A DNA stretch of 12,152 nucleotides from Pseudomonadota bacterium (GCA_023418355.1 JAEZZU010000005.1:1-12152), one strand, 5' to 3'; positions 1-7,116 are shown, counted from the first letter of the stretch. Translations and numbers: made by a program. The notes: generated from the sequence alone by a model not told the origin.

Positions 1-127
1 CACAGGTTTGCTGGAGGGCATCAACAACCGCATCAAACTCATCAAGCGCATGGCCTACGGATACCGCAACACTGAATACTTCTTCTTGAAGATCAAGGCC
101 GCATTCCCCGGAAATCCGTGAAGAACC
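1..127 (+). mobile_element. Right end of an ISL3-family insertion sequence
   Basis: This is the tail of an insertion sequence whose body lies left of the window. It holds the end of the transposase gene. The outer end, read inward on the opposite strand, begins GGTTCTTCACGGATTTCC (complement of 110-127), which looks like an ISL3-type terminal inverted repeat; the transposase stop codon lies inside it. The next eight bases, TAAAAATT (128-135), are A+T-only and would suit the 8-bp target duplication known for ISL3 elements. The left end is absent, so neither the inverted repeat nor the duplication can be confirmed here. The exact boundary is inferred. Confidence 0.72.
2..121 (+). CDS. ISL3-type transposase, C-terminal fragment
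   Basis: The frame starting at base 2 is open from the window edge to a TGA at 119-121 and gives 39 residues, including GLLEGINNRIKLIKRMAYGY and then EYFFLKIKAAFPGNP. This is the characteristic C-terminus of DDE transposases of the ISL3 group (DDE_Tnp_ISL3), where the E of LLEGINN is normally the last acidic catalytic residue. The gene is cut only by the window, so there is no sign here that it is broken. Whether the element is intact and mobile cannot be told from this piece. Confidence 0.85.
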   Translation, partial: TGLLEGINNRIKLIKRMAYGYRNTEYFFLKIKAAFPGNP

Positions 128-140
128 TAAAAATTAGAGC

Positions 141-145
141 AGGAG
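141..145 (+). promoter_or_regulatory. Ribosome-binding site that sets the TauE/SafE start
   Basis: AGGAG at 141-145 lies five bases before the GTG at 151. Two more GTG codons in the same frame (145 and 148) are too close to it, and the GTG at 118 lies inside the IS end. The 151 start is therefore preferred. Confidence 0.55.
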
Positions 146-150
146 TGGTG

Positions 151-903
151 GTGGAGACAACGCTGATCGTGGTGGTGGCCGGGGCGATGTGCGCCGGTTT
201 TGTGCAGGGCGTTTCAGGCTTTGCGTTTGGCATGGTGGCCATGTCGTTCTGGGCCTGGGTGCTGGAGCCGCAGGTAGCGGCCGTGCTGGCTGTGTGCTGC
301 TCGCTGGCGGGGCAGATTCTCGCCGTCTTCAGCGTGCGCCGTGGAGCGCACTTGCCGCAGCTGCTGCCGTTTGTGCTGGGTGGGCTGGTCGGCATTCCCG
401 TGGGCTTGTGGCTGCTGCCGCAGCTGGACATGCTCTGGTTCAAGGCAGGGCTGGGTGCGCTGCTGCTGATCTGGTGCCCCACCATGCTGCTGATGCAGCG
501 CCTGCCCCCCATCACGCACGGCGGGCGGGTGGCCGATGCCGTGGCGGGCTGGGCCGGCGGTGTGCTGGGTGGTCTGGGCGGCTTTACGGGCACGATTCCC
601 ACGCTGTGGTGCAGTCTGCGCCGCTTTCCCAAGGACACGCAGCGTGCGGTGATTCAGAACTTCAATCTGTCCATGCTGCTGGTGGTGGCGCTGCTGTATG
701 CGGAACGCGGCCTGATCACCGGTCCGGTGCTGCACTGGCTGGCGTGGCTGCTGCCCGCCATGCTGCTTCCTGCCTGGCTGGGCATGCACACCTATAAGGG
801 TATGAGTGAGGCTGCCTTTCGCCAGCTGATTCTGGTGATGCTCACGCTCTCAGGTCTTGCCATGCTGGGCAGTGCGGTGCCCAGGCTGTTGGCAGGTGCA
901 TAG
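151..903 (+). CDS. TauE/SafE-family membrane exporter (possible sulfite exporter)
   Basis: This 250-residue integral membrane protein has the layout of the TauE/SafE family, with about eight hydrophobic segments and two related halves. The first half carries the GFVQGVSGFAFGMVAM motif and the second the GGVLGGLGGFTGTIPTLW motif, the Gly/Phe-rich repeat typical of the family. Members export sulfite, sulfoacetate or other organic anions, or have unknown substrates. An organosulfur operon ends convergently about 120 bases downstream, so export of sulfite released by desulfonation is a reasonable guess, not shown. An insertion sequence ends only some 15-20 bases upstream of the start, so the native promoter has been moved away or replaced. 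The coding region itself looks complete. The GTG start follows AGGAG; a longer frame from 118 would begin inside the IS and is unlikely. Confidence 0.85.
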   Translation: METTLIVVVAGAMCAGFVQGVSGFAFGMVAMSFWAWVLEPQVAAVLAVCCSLAGQILAVFSVRRGAHLPQLLPFVLGGLVGIPVGLWLLPQLDMLWFKAGLGALLLIWCPTMLLMQRLPPITHGGRVADAVAGWAGGVLGGLGGFTGTIPTLWCSLRRFPKDTQRAVIQNFNLSMLLVVALLYAERGLITGPVLHWLAWLLPAMLLPAWLGMHTYKGMSEAAFRQLILVMLTLSGLAMLGSAVPRLLAGA

Positions 904-918
904 TACTTATTGATAAAA

Positions 919-965
919 AATAGCCACCAGGGCTTATTTGATAAGCGCTGGTAGCTATAAATTTT
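919..965 (+). repeat. Intergenic palindromic repeat, copy 1
   Basis: AATAGCCACCAGGGCTTAT (919-937) pairs with ATAAGCGCTGGTAGCTATA (941-959) around a three-base loop, with only three mismatches in 19 pairs, followed by a T-rich tail (961-965). The right arm holds the core AAGCGCTGGTAGCTAT (943-958), which recurs with one change at 5987-6002 and 7737-7752. It lies between the convergent exporter and monooxygenase genes and could act as a terminator for the plus-strand gene. The repeat-family reading rests on the three copies in this window. Confidence 0.75.
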
Positions 966-980
966 CTCGCTGAAAGATGA

Positions 981-1006
981 TCTGCACGGCTGACATGCCG
1001 TGCAGA
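981..1006 (-). terminator. Probable terminator of the sulfonate operon
   Basis: TCTGCACGGC (981-990) and GCCGTGCAGA (997-1006) form a perfect 10-bp stem with a six-base loop. It lies 13 bases past the stop codon of the minus-strand monooxygenase gene. Read on the minus strand it is followed by ATCATCTTTC, a weak T tract, so intrinsic termination is plausible but not textbook. Confidence 0.55.
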
Positions 1007-1019
1007 GGGGGCGACCGGC

Positions 1020-2366
1020 TCAGGCCGTCTTGACGGCTTGCTGCTGCGCGTTGCGCACAATGGGCAGCTCCTGCAGGCCAAAGTGACCGCGCAGCGTGTC
1101 GCTGGTGTATTCGGTGCGGAACAGGCCGCGCTTGCGCAAGATGGGCACGACTTCGTTGGCAAACAGTTCCAGCTGCTGGTTGATGATGGGGGGCATGACG
1201 TTAAAGCCATCGGCAGCACCCGTGTTGAACCAGTCTTCCATGGTGTCTGCCACTTGTTCAGGCGTGCCCGCAATGGCCAGGTGGCCGCGTGCGCCGGCCA
1301 GACGCTTGAGCAACTGGCGCAGCGTGAGGCCGTCGCGCAGCGTGGTTTCCACATAGCCAATGGCGCGGCTCTTCGAAGCCTCGACCAAGTTGGGGTCGGG
1401 GAAGTCGTCGCGGGTGAGCTTGCGGTCCAGTGGCAGGTGCGAGAAGTCGTGTCCCCCAAAGCGTGCGGACAGGCGGGTGAGGCCCACTTCCACACTGGTC
1501 AGGCTGTCCAGCTCTTCCCAGACCTGTCTGGCTTCGTATTCGGTAGAGCCAATGGCAGCGCTGATGCCGGGCAGGATGACGATGTCTTCCGGACGGCGGC
1601 CAATGGTCTGGGCGCGGCCCTTGATGTCCTGGTAGAAAACCTGTGCCGATGCCTTGCTGCCGTGTGCCGTGAAGATGGCTTCAGCCCACTGTGCCGCAAA
1701 GGCACGGCCATCTTCGGACTGGCCAGCCTGCACCAGCACCGGGCGGCCCTGCGGGCTGCTGGGTACGTTCAGCGGGCCACGGGTGCGGATGTGCTGACCG
1801 GCGTAGTTCACGGGGCGAATCTGACCAATATCCACAAACTGGCCGCTGGCCGCATCGTCCACGATGGCGCTGGCGGGGTAGCTGCGCCACAGGGCATCCA
1901 CGGCTTCGACAAATTCCCTGGCAATGCGGTAGCGGTCCCCATGTTCAATGTCGGTACTCAGGCCATAGTTTTCGCCAGCGCGTGGTGCCCAGGATGTGAC
2001 GATGTTCCAGCCCGCACGGCCCTTGGAAATGTGGTCCAGCGAGGCGAACTGGCGTGCCAGTGTGTAGGGGTGGCTGTAGGAGGTCGAGGCCGTGCCGATC
2101 AGGCCGATGCGTTCGGTTTTGGTGGCGAGGGCTGTCAGCAGCGTCAGCGGCTCCAGCGTGCCGGAGGTGAGCTGGCCATTTTCTGGGCCCACCAGCGCGT
2201 CGGCCAGAAAGACAGCATCAAATTTGGCAGCTTCGGCAATCCGGGCAGCGTCTACGTACAGTTCCAGGTCAGTCAGTGACTTGCGGTTGGCTGCGGGGTG
2301 ACGCCAGGCACCTTCATGATGGCCTCGGGTCATGAGAAAAAGGTTCAGGTGCAGTTGTCGGGACAT
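1020..2366 (-). CDS. Flavin-dependent monooxygenase, NtaA/SnaA/DszA-type (LLM class)
   Basis: This 448-residue protein is a bacterial-luciferase-like oxygenase that uses FMNH2 and O2. It opens with RQLHLNLFL followed by HHEGAWRHP, then FDAVFLAD (49-56), EPLTLLTALA (72-81), SYSHPYTLAR, GRAGWNIVTS (117-126) and HGDRYRIAREF. It ends in the DGFNVMPP...GLFRTEY stretch usual for the NtaA/SnaA/DszA branch. It is longer than alkanesulfonate monooxygenase SsuD (about 380 residues) and belongs to a different branch, so the substrate need not be a simple alkanesulfonate. It is the last gene of an ABC-transporter operon, and reduced flavin presumably comes from the divergent FMN reductase at 5344. ATG at 2366 is chosen over TTG at 2372 because GAAGGAG (2380-2374) lies seven bases before it. 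That site overlaps the stop codon of the ATPase gene, which suggests coupled translation. Confidence 0.88.
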   Translation of the reverse strand: MSRQLHLNLFLMTRGHHEGAWRHPAANRKSLTDLELYVDAARIAEAAKFDAVFLADALVGPENGQLTSGTLEPLTLLTALATKTERIGLIGTASTSYSHPYTLARQFASLDHISKGRAGWNIVTSWAPRAGENYGLSTDIEHGDRYRIAREFVEAVDALWRSYPASAIVDDAASGQFVDIGQIRPVNYAGQHIRTRGPLNVPSSPQGRPVLVQAGQSEDGRAFAAQWAEAIFTAHGSKASAQVFYQDIKGRAQTIGRRPEDIVILPGISAAIGSTEYEARQVWEELDSLTSVEVGLTRLSARFGGHDFSHLPLDRKLTRDDFPDPNLVEASKSRAIGYVETTLRDGLTLRQLLKRLAGARGHLAIAGTPEQVADTMEDWFNTGAADGFNVMPPIINQQLELFANEVVPILRKRGLFRTEYTSDTLRGHFGLQELPIVRNAQQQAVKTA

Positions 2367-2378
2367 GTGCAAACTCCT

Positions 2379-3119
2379 TCAGGCAAGGGCGGGGGCTAAG
2401 GTTTCCACGCCCAGGCTGCGCAGCAGTTCGGTGCGCAGCTGCATGAAGCGGGGATGGTCGGGGCGGCGGGGCTGGGGCAGTCCCACGTCGTGGTCCTGGG
2501 CGATCTTCCCGTGCTGGATGACCAGAATGCGGTCGGCCAGCAGCAGGGCTTCGTCTACGTCGTGGGTGACCAGAATCACCGTGGGGTGTGTGCGCTCCAC
2601 CAGCTGCAGCAGCAGGCTCTGCATGCGCATGCGAGTGAGGGCATCCAGAGCGCCAAACGGCTCGTCAGCCAGCAGCACGTGTGGCTCGCGCAACAGTGAG
2701 CGTGCCAGGGCGGCGCGCTGCTTCTGGCCGCCAGACAGCGTGCTGGGCCAGACGCTGGCTTTGTCGCCAAGGCCCACTTCCTGCAACAGTTGCTGGGCAC
2801 GGGCACGGACCTGGGGCTGCTGTTCCAGTCCCAGCGTAAGGTTGTCCATGACAGACAGCCATGGCAGCAGGCGCGAGTCCTGAAACAGCACCGAGACATT
2901 GCCTCCAGCCTGTGCGCGGCCCGTGCTGTGGGCATCGCTGTCCAGCCCAGCGACCGCACGCAGCAGCGTGGTCTTACCGGAGCCGGATTCACCGAGCAGG
3001 GCCACAAACTGGCCTGGAGGAATGTGCAGGTCGATGGTGTCCAGAATGCGCTTGTGCTGGAAGCTGCGGCTGAACTGGCGCAGCTCCACCTGCCCGAGGG
3101 GAAGGGTAGTGCTTGTCAT
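2379..3119 (-). CDS. SsuB-like ABC transporter ATP-binding protein
   Basis: This 246-residue ATPase energises uptake of a sulfonate-type compound. All nucleotide-binding motifs are present: Walker A GESGSGKT (43-50), Q-loop LFQDSRLLPW with Q80, signature LSGGQKQR from 128, Walker B VLLADEPFGALD from 148, and the switch histidine in LVTHD (H186). The short gap between Walker A and the Q-loop, and the DSRLLPW sequence, match the SsuB/TauB group. Its ATG overlaps the permease stop as ATGA (3119-3116), and its own stop is 12 bases from the monooxygenase start, so it sits in the middle of one transcription unit. The substrate could be a sulfonate, sulfate ester or another organosulfur compound; nitrate/taurine systems share the same architecture. 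The symbol ssuB is withheld because the substrate is unproven. Confidence 0.92.
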   Translation of the reverse strand: MTSTTLPLGQVELRQFSRSFQHKRILDTIDLHIPPGQFVALLGESGSGKTTLLRAVAGLDSDAHSTGRAQAGGNVSVLFQDSRLLPWLSVMDNLTLGLEQQPQVRARAQQLLQEVGLGDKASVWPSTLSGGQKQRAALARSLLREPHVLLADEPFGALDALTRMRMQSLLLQLVERTHPTVILVTHDVDEALLLADRILVIQHGKIAQDHDVGLPQPRRPDHPRFMQLRTELLRSLGVETLAPALA

Positions 3120-3997
3120 GAGCCCAGCGACCTCCGGTAGGACAGCACGCGGGCTTCCAGACGGCGCACGGCGGCGTCAGACAGCAGGCCCAGCAATGCG
3201 TAGATGAGGATGCCAACCACGATCACATCGGTTTGTCCCCAGTCACGGGCACGGTTCATCAGATAGCCAATGCCGGTCTGGGTGTTGATCAGCTCCAGCA
3301 CCACCAGCGCTGTCCAGCACAGGGCCACAGCCATGCGCAGGCCTACAAAGAAGCCGGGCAGTGCACCGGGCAGGGCCACCTTGCTGATGAAGGTGGCGCG
3401 CGACAGGCCCAGTGTCTGGGCCAGTTCGACATGGCCAATATCAATGCTGCGCAAGGCGGCGTGGGTGTTGATATACACGGGCACGAGCACGGCGGTGAAG
3501 ATGAGGAACACCTTCATGGCCTCACCAATACCCAGCCAGATGATGGCCAGCGGAATCAGCGCCAGGGTGGGCACGGCACGCTTGATTTGCACAATGCCAT
3601 CAATCAGGGCTTCGCCCGTACGGGTCAGGCCTGCGGCCAGTGCCAGCACCACACCCACGAGCACGCCCAGCAGCAGGCCGGAGTAGGCACGTGCCGCAGA
3701 GGCCAGCAGGTGTGGCATGAGAGAACCGTCGGTCAGCATTTCATAGCCTACGGCCAGCGCCTGCGAAGGGGCCGTCAGGGTCTCGGGCGAGAGCCAGCCT
3801 GTGCGGGAGGCAATTTCCCAGATCAGAAACAGCAGCACAGGGCCGAGCATGAGCAGGGATGCAGGTGCGCGAGCAGGCACCAGCGTGGGTGTGGCACGTA
3901 CTGCAGCAGCAGGCACGGCATCTGCAGCATGCGTGGCTTGTGCATCGGCCGCGCGTTCAGACCAGTGGGCTGAGGCAGAGAGGGGGAGCGAGGGCAT
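3116..3997 (-). CDS. SsuC-like ABC transporter permease
   Basis: This 293-residue inner-membrane permease belongs to the BPD_transp_1 family. An Ala-rich, probably cytoplasmic N-terminal tail of about 45 residues is followed by some six membrane segments, beginning LLMLGPVLLFLIWEIAS. The EAA loop that docks with the ATPase is at about 191-214 (ELAQTLGLSRATFISKVALP then GALP). PTLALIPLAIIWLGIGE in the middle is typical of sulfonate/nitrate/taurine permeases. The tail is longer than in SsuC of enterobacteria. The chosen ATG (3997) has AGGA about eight bases upstream and follows the binding-protein stop after 26 bases. Membrane partners would be the ATPase encoded next and the periplasmic protein encoded before it. 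Confidence 0.9.
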   Translation of the reverse strand: MPSLPLSASAHWSERAADAQATHAADAVPAAAVRATPTLVPARAPASLLMLGPVLLFLIWEIASRTGWLSPETLTAPSQALAVGYEMLTDGSLMPHLLASAARAYSGLLLGVLVGVVLALAAGLTRTGEALIDGIVQIKRAVPTLALIPLAIIWLGIGEAMKVFLIFTAVLVPVYINTHAALRSIDIGHVELAQTLGLSRATFISKVALPGALPGFFVGLRMAVALCWTALVVLELINTQTGIGYLMNRARDWGQTDVIVVGILIYALLGLLSDAAVRRLEARVLSYRRSLGS

Positions 3998-4023
3998 GGC
4001 AATGTCCTGTCTGTGGGGGGTTA

Positions 4024-5007
4024 TCAGCGTGTGGCGGTCACGATGTCGTCAAACGTGGAGACAAAAGAGTCTTTGGCATCCAGACGCTGTGGCAGTGAGC
4101 CTGCGGCGTGCAGGGTGTCAATCAGCCGCTGGTGCAGGGGCTGTGCCTCGGCGGAAGTCTGGAAGATCAGCGGGGACTGTGAGGCCTGAATGGCAGCGAC
4201 AGTCTCGGCATCCAGCCGCTGGAACTTGCGCAGGTAGTGCTCAGCCCACGCTGTGCTGTTGGCATTGCTCCAGTTGCCAGCGCGAACAAAAGCCGTCAGG
4301 AATTGGGCAATGGCGGGCGCTTTTTGTGGATCAGTCAGCACTTCTGGGCGGGCGTAGATGTACGACGTAGAAGGCAGGAGCTGACGTTCCAGGGGATCAG
4401 GCACCACACGTGCGCCAATTTGCTTGCCCAGGCGCGAGACGTGAGGCTCGGTAATGACGGCCACATCCACGGCTTTGGCGCGCAGTGCGTCGTTGAGTTC
4501 AGAAACTCGCAGATGTACAGGCTGTACGTCCTTGAGGGTGAGGCCTGCCCGGTTGAGCGCCTCGATCAGAAACACCTGACGGCCAGAGCCTTCCACATAG
4601 CTCACACGCTTGCCGCGCAAATCGCTCAGACGTTCCACGCCCGCATCCGCATGTTGCAGCAGGCGGTATTGCGCCAGTTCACGGGTGAATGTGGCAATGA
4701 TGGGCAGATGCACCCCTGCTGCACGGGCCTGGATAGGCGGCGTGTCGCCCACATAGGCAATGTCCAGCGCGCCCGCACGCATGGCTTCAAAAATGGCGGG
4801 GCCGCCTGCAAAGTTGGGCAGATCCAGCTGGAAGGCCAGTTTCTTGCGTTCACCGCTGGCATCGAGCAGATGGCGAATCAGTTCGCTCTGGTCGGCCACT
4901 ACCAGCTTGGTTTTGGGATCAATGGCGGAAGGTGTTGCCTGCGCACTGCCTGCCATGTACCAGGCCAGCAAGGCAACGCTGCTTGTGAGGAATTGACGCT
5001 TGTGCAT
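4024..5007 (-). CDS. SsuA-like periplasmic sulfonate-binding protein
   Basis: This 327-residue protein captures substrate in the periplasm and delivers it to the permease. A signal peptide is visible: positive MHKRQ, hydrophobic core VALLAWYMAG, and a likely cut after AQA (22-24). There is no lipobox. The mature part has the NMT1/SsuA-like pattern: FEAMRAGALDIAYVGDTPPI, then QARAAG, then LRGKRVSYVEGSGRQVFLI and DVAVITEPH. The YVGDTPPI segment resembles the sulfonate-binding loop of SsuA-type proteins. It is the first gene of the operon, so the promoter should lie in 5008-5343. The ribosome-binding site is weak (AAGGG nine or so bases before ATG). Two in-frame stops, TGA then TAA, end it. Ligand identity cannot be read from sequence. 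Confidence 0.88.
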   Translation of the reverse strand: MHKRQFLTSSVALLAWYMAGSAQATPSAIDPKTKLVVADQSELIRHLLDASGERKKLAFQLDLPNFAGGPAIFEAMRAGALDIAYVGDTPPIQARAAGVHLPIIATFTRELAQYRLLQHADAGVERLSDLRGKRVSYVEGSGRQVFLIEALNRAGLTLKDVQPVHLRVSELNDALRAKAVDVAVITEPHVSRLGKQIGARVVPDPLERQLLPSTSYIYARPEVLTDPQKAPAIAQFLTAFVRAGNWSNANSTAWAEHYLRKFQRLDAETVAAIQASQSPLIFQTSAEAQPLHQRLIDTLHAAGSLPQRLDAKDSFVSTFDDIVTATR

Positions 5008-5343
5008 ACGTGGGCACCCTTGTGTTTGGAATGGGGCGGATGCTAGGCAAGCGCTGCAGCGCAGGGAACGAAGGATTCTTTATTTGAAAACAACCAAATC
5101 ATCCTTGTCTGGATGGAGTGGCTCACCACAGCGGGCTGCAAAGCGCAGAAAGTAAAGATGTGACAAACACTTAAGGTCCGGTATGGCACCGGTGTTGCAT
5201 GCGCCATGCGCACAGCAATCTCTGTTTGCGCAATATGCTCATGAAATCAATTTCGTTGGTGCAGGCGTGTGCAGCACTTGTAATCAGCGGCATTCACTCA
5301 CTGGCGGTCATCGCCCTGCCGCTTTTCTGGATTGCTCACGCCC
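5008..5343. promoter_or_regulatory. Divergent control region between transporter operon and FMN reductase
   Basis: This 336-base gap must hold the promoters for both directions. Visible structure includes a perfect 12-base palindrome GCGCTGCAGCGC (5051-5062) in the leader of the binding-protein gene and an A+T-rich block flanked by AAGGAT (5071-5076) and ATCCTT (5101-5106). A small dyad, CCGGT-ATGGC-ACCGG, lies near 5177-5191. The A+T block is the best candidate for the minus-strand promoter and for a LysR-type regulator such as CysB or Cbl, which control sulfonate genes in other proteobacteria. I could not identify convincing -35/-10 pairs in either direction. No credible protein-coding gene was seen here. 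Confidence 0.5.
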
Positions 5344-5928
5344 ATGTCTACGCAAACTTCCATCCGTACCGTCATCCTGAATGGCAGTCTGGCCCGCCCC
5401 TCTAAAACACGTGCGTTGCTGGATGCACTGCATGCACAGCTGCACTCGCAGGTACCGCTAGAGACCTTGCACGTGGACTTGGTGGATCTGTTTGAAGACA
5501 TCGGCCACTGCCTGTGGCGAGAGCAGTTGCCAGAGCGTGCCATGCGTGCCTTGCAGGCCATAGAAACTGCAGACTTTCTGATCGTCGGTGCACCAGTCTT
5601 TCGCGGCAGCGTGCCCGGCTTGTTCAAGCACCTGTTTGACTTGCTGGATACACCGGCAATGGCCAATAAACCGGTGTTGCTGGCAGCGACGGGTGGCAGC
5701 CAGCGCCATGCCTTGGTGATTGAGCACCAGCTGCGCCCTCTGCTGTCTTTCTTTCAGACGTTGACCTTGCCTGTGGGGGTGTATGCCTCGGCAGAAGATT
5801 TCCTGGAAGGCCGGCTGCACAGCGCAGCGGTGGATGAACGCATTGCGCTGGCGGTACAGACCTCCGTGCCTGTGCTGCAGATGCTGCCGCATGTTGCAGC
5901 ATCTGCGCAGGAACTGGCGCTGGGCTGA
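5344..5928 (+). CDS. NADPH-dependent FMN reductase, SsuE/MsuE type
   Basis: This 194-residue flavodoxin-like flavin reductase supplies FMNH2 to two-component monooxygenases, here most likely the enzyme encoded at 1020-2366. The N-terminal phosphate-binding loop is LNGSLARPSKTRALL (12-26). ADFLIVGAPVFRGSVPGLFK (76-95) precedes HLFDLL, and KPVLLAATGGSQRHALV is followed by EHQLRPL. The ALVIEHQLRPLLSFF and LPVGVYAS stretches match MsuE-type reductases more closely than E. coli SsuE, and H122 sits where MsuE has a histidine rather than the SsuE tyrosine (from memory of the family). It is transcribed away from the transporter operon. The start is uncertain: ATG at 5344 places the first strand correctly but has no good ribosome-binding site; TTG at 5332 is the alternative. 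Confidence 0.87.
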   Translation: MSTQTSIRTVILNGSLARPSKTRALLDALHAQLHSQVPLETLHVDLVDLFEDIGHCLWREQLPERAMRALQAIETADFLIVGAPVFRGSVPGLFKHLFDLLDTPAMANKPVLLAATGGSQRHALVIEHQLRPLLSFFQTLTLPVGVYASAEDFLEGRLHSAAVDERIALAVQTSVPVLQMLPHVAASAQELALG

Positions 5929-5954
5929 TGCCAGGCAGTCTGCTTGCAGGATTT

Positions 5955-6009
5955 ATAGCTTTTTATGACTCTAGTGCTGATGCAGTAAGCGCTGGCAGCT
6001 ATGTTTTTT
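5955..6009 (+). repeat. Intergenic palindromic repeat, copy 2
   Basis: The core AAGCGCTGGCAGCTAT is at 5987-6002, followed by GTTTTTTAA. ATAGCT at 5955-5960 pairs with AGCTAT at 5997-6002, so the outer stem is kept, but the left arm is far less complete than in copy 1. CTCTA (5969-5973) lies 18 bases before the core, exactly as in copy 3. The T tract could end transcription of the FMN reductase gene, and it runs into the stop codon (6010-6008) of the convergent exporter gene. Confidence 0.7.
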
Positions 6010-6973
6010 AAGCCTGCTGCAGGGGTGAAGAAGCAGGCTTTGTCTGGGCTGTTGATGACTGCGCTGTGAGCGTGCAGCCCATGGATGCCAGCATGATCAG
6101 GCCAATGGCCAGGCACTGGCTCCAGCTCAGCACCTCGCCCAGGAACAGCAGGGCCAGCAAGGCGGCCACAGCAGGTTCCATGCTGGTCATGGTGCCAAAC
6201 ACATGGCGGGGCAGGTGCTTGAGGGCGAACAGTTCCAGCGAAATTGGAATGGCGCTGGAGATCAAGGCCACGCCCAGCCCGGTGAACAGCACGCTGGGCG
6301 AGAGCATGGCGGCCCCTGCATGCGCTACGCCCACGGGAACCACGACCAGCGCAGCCACGGCAGCGCCCAGCGGGGCGGTGATGCTCACAGGAAGGTGGCC
6401 CACGCGTTTGCCAAAGATGATGTAGCAGCCCCAGCCCGTACCGCCCAGAGCGGCCCAGGCCATGCCGGTGGGGTCCAGCGTGCGCACGTCATGCCCCAGC
6501 GGCAGCAGCAGCGCCAGCCCGGCGATGGCCAGTGCAATCCAGACAAAGTCCACGGCACGGCGTGAAGACAGCACGGCCACGGTCAGAGGCCCCGCAAATT
6601 CAATGGCCACGGCAATACCAAAAGGCAGGGTGCGCAGCGACAGGTAAAACGACAGGCACATGATGCCCAGCGTGGCTCCATAGACCGTAATCTGGCGCAG
6701 ATCGGCACGCGCTACCGGGTGCCGCCAGGGGCGCCAGAACAGCATCATGATCAGGGCGGCAAAGCCTATGCGCAGGGCCGTGGTGCCTTGTGCCCCGATG
6801 ACGGGAAAGAGTTCATGCTTGGCCCATGAAGTGCCGGTACAGAGAAAGGCAATGGAGCCCAGCAAGGCACAAACAGGCACCAAAGTAGAGGAGCGACGCG
6901 CAGACATGGAGCGAGACTGTAGCGCTGGCTTGGAGGTGCTGGTGGGCGCAATGGCAGAGGTAGAGGTCGCCAT
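6008..6973 (-). CDS. rhtA: RhtA-type threonine/homoserine exporter (EamA/DMT family)
   Basis: This inner-membrane exporter of 321 residues has about ten hydrophobic segments in two EamA halves. Several stretches closely follow E. coli RhtA: SWAKHELFPVIGAQGTTALR, LPFGIAVAIEFAGPL, SSRRAVDFVW and FGTMTSMEPAVAALL. RhtA exports threonine, homoserine and some other amino acids; substrate range here is inferred from that likeness. The frame runs up to 7069. I chose ATG at 6973, preceded by AGAAGG, though the spacing is short. ATG at 6907 would be nearer the E. coli length (295 residues) but has no ribosome-binding site. The gene stands alone, convergent with the FMN reductase and divergent from 7117. 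Repeat copy 2 abuts its stop codon. Confidence 0.85.
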   Translation of the reverse strand: MATSTSAIAPTSTSKPALQSRSMSARRSSTLVPVCALLGSIAFLCTGTSWAKHELFPVIGAQGTTALRIGFAALIMMLFWRPWRHPVARADLRQITVYGATLGIMCLSFYLSLRTLPFGIAVAIEFAGPLTVAVLSSRRAVDFVWIALAIAGLALLLPLGHDVRTLDPTGMAWAALGGTGWGCYIIFGKRVGHLPVSITAPLGAAVAALVVVPVGVAHAGAAMLSPSVLFTGLGVALISSAIPISLELFALKHLPRHVFGTMTSMEPAVAALLALLFLGEVLSWSQCLAIGLIMLASMGCTLTAQSSTAQTKPASSPLQQA

Positions 6974-7116
6974 GGGCCTTCTGTGCAGTTCTGCCACACG
7001 GGCAGCAGCTGGGTGCTGGTCATCAGCAGGCTGCAAGCCATGGCGGTGTAGCGGCGAAGGAATGCGCATGCGCTGCTGTTGTAATGGCGGCCTGTTTTTT
7101 GAAAAAGTGATGTGCC

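Noticed and set aside
118..150. Longer N-terminus for the TauE/SafE protein from GTG 118
   Set aside because: That codon lies inside the IS terminal repeat, adds a polar stretch before the first membrane segment, and has no ribosome-binding site; GTG 151 follows AGGAG.
1038..2279. 413-codon plus-strand open frame across the monooxygenase gene
   Set aside because: It is an antisense shadow produced by G+C-rich codon use. The minus-strand frame matches a known enzyme family over its whole length.
3233..3973. 246-codon plus-strand open frame opposite the permease gene
   Set aside because: Gln/His/Gly-rich antisense shadow; the permease frame has membrane segments and the EAA motif.
5049..5062. 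Partial match AAGCGCTG to the repeat core in the divergent control region
   Set aside because: The match stops after eight bases and belongs to a separate 12-base palindrome; the CAGCTAT part and T tail are missing.
5199..5405. Plus-strand open frame with a hydrophobic stretch upstream of and overlapping the FMN reductase start
   Set aside because: No ribosome-binding site before any of its ATG codons, the tail runs out of frame into the reductase, and no family is recognised. It could be a leader peptide, but nothing visible supports that.
6920..6935. AGCGCTGGC near the start of the RhtA gene
   Set aside because: Short chance match to the repeat core inside coding sequence, without the rest of the element.
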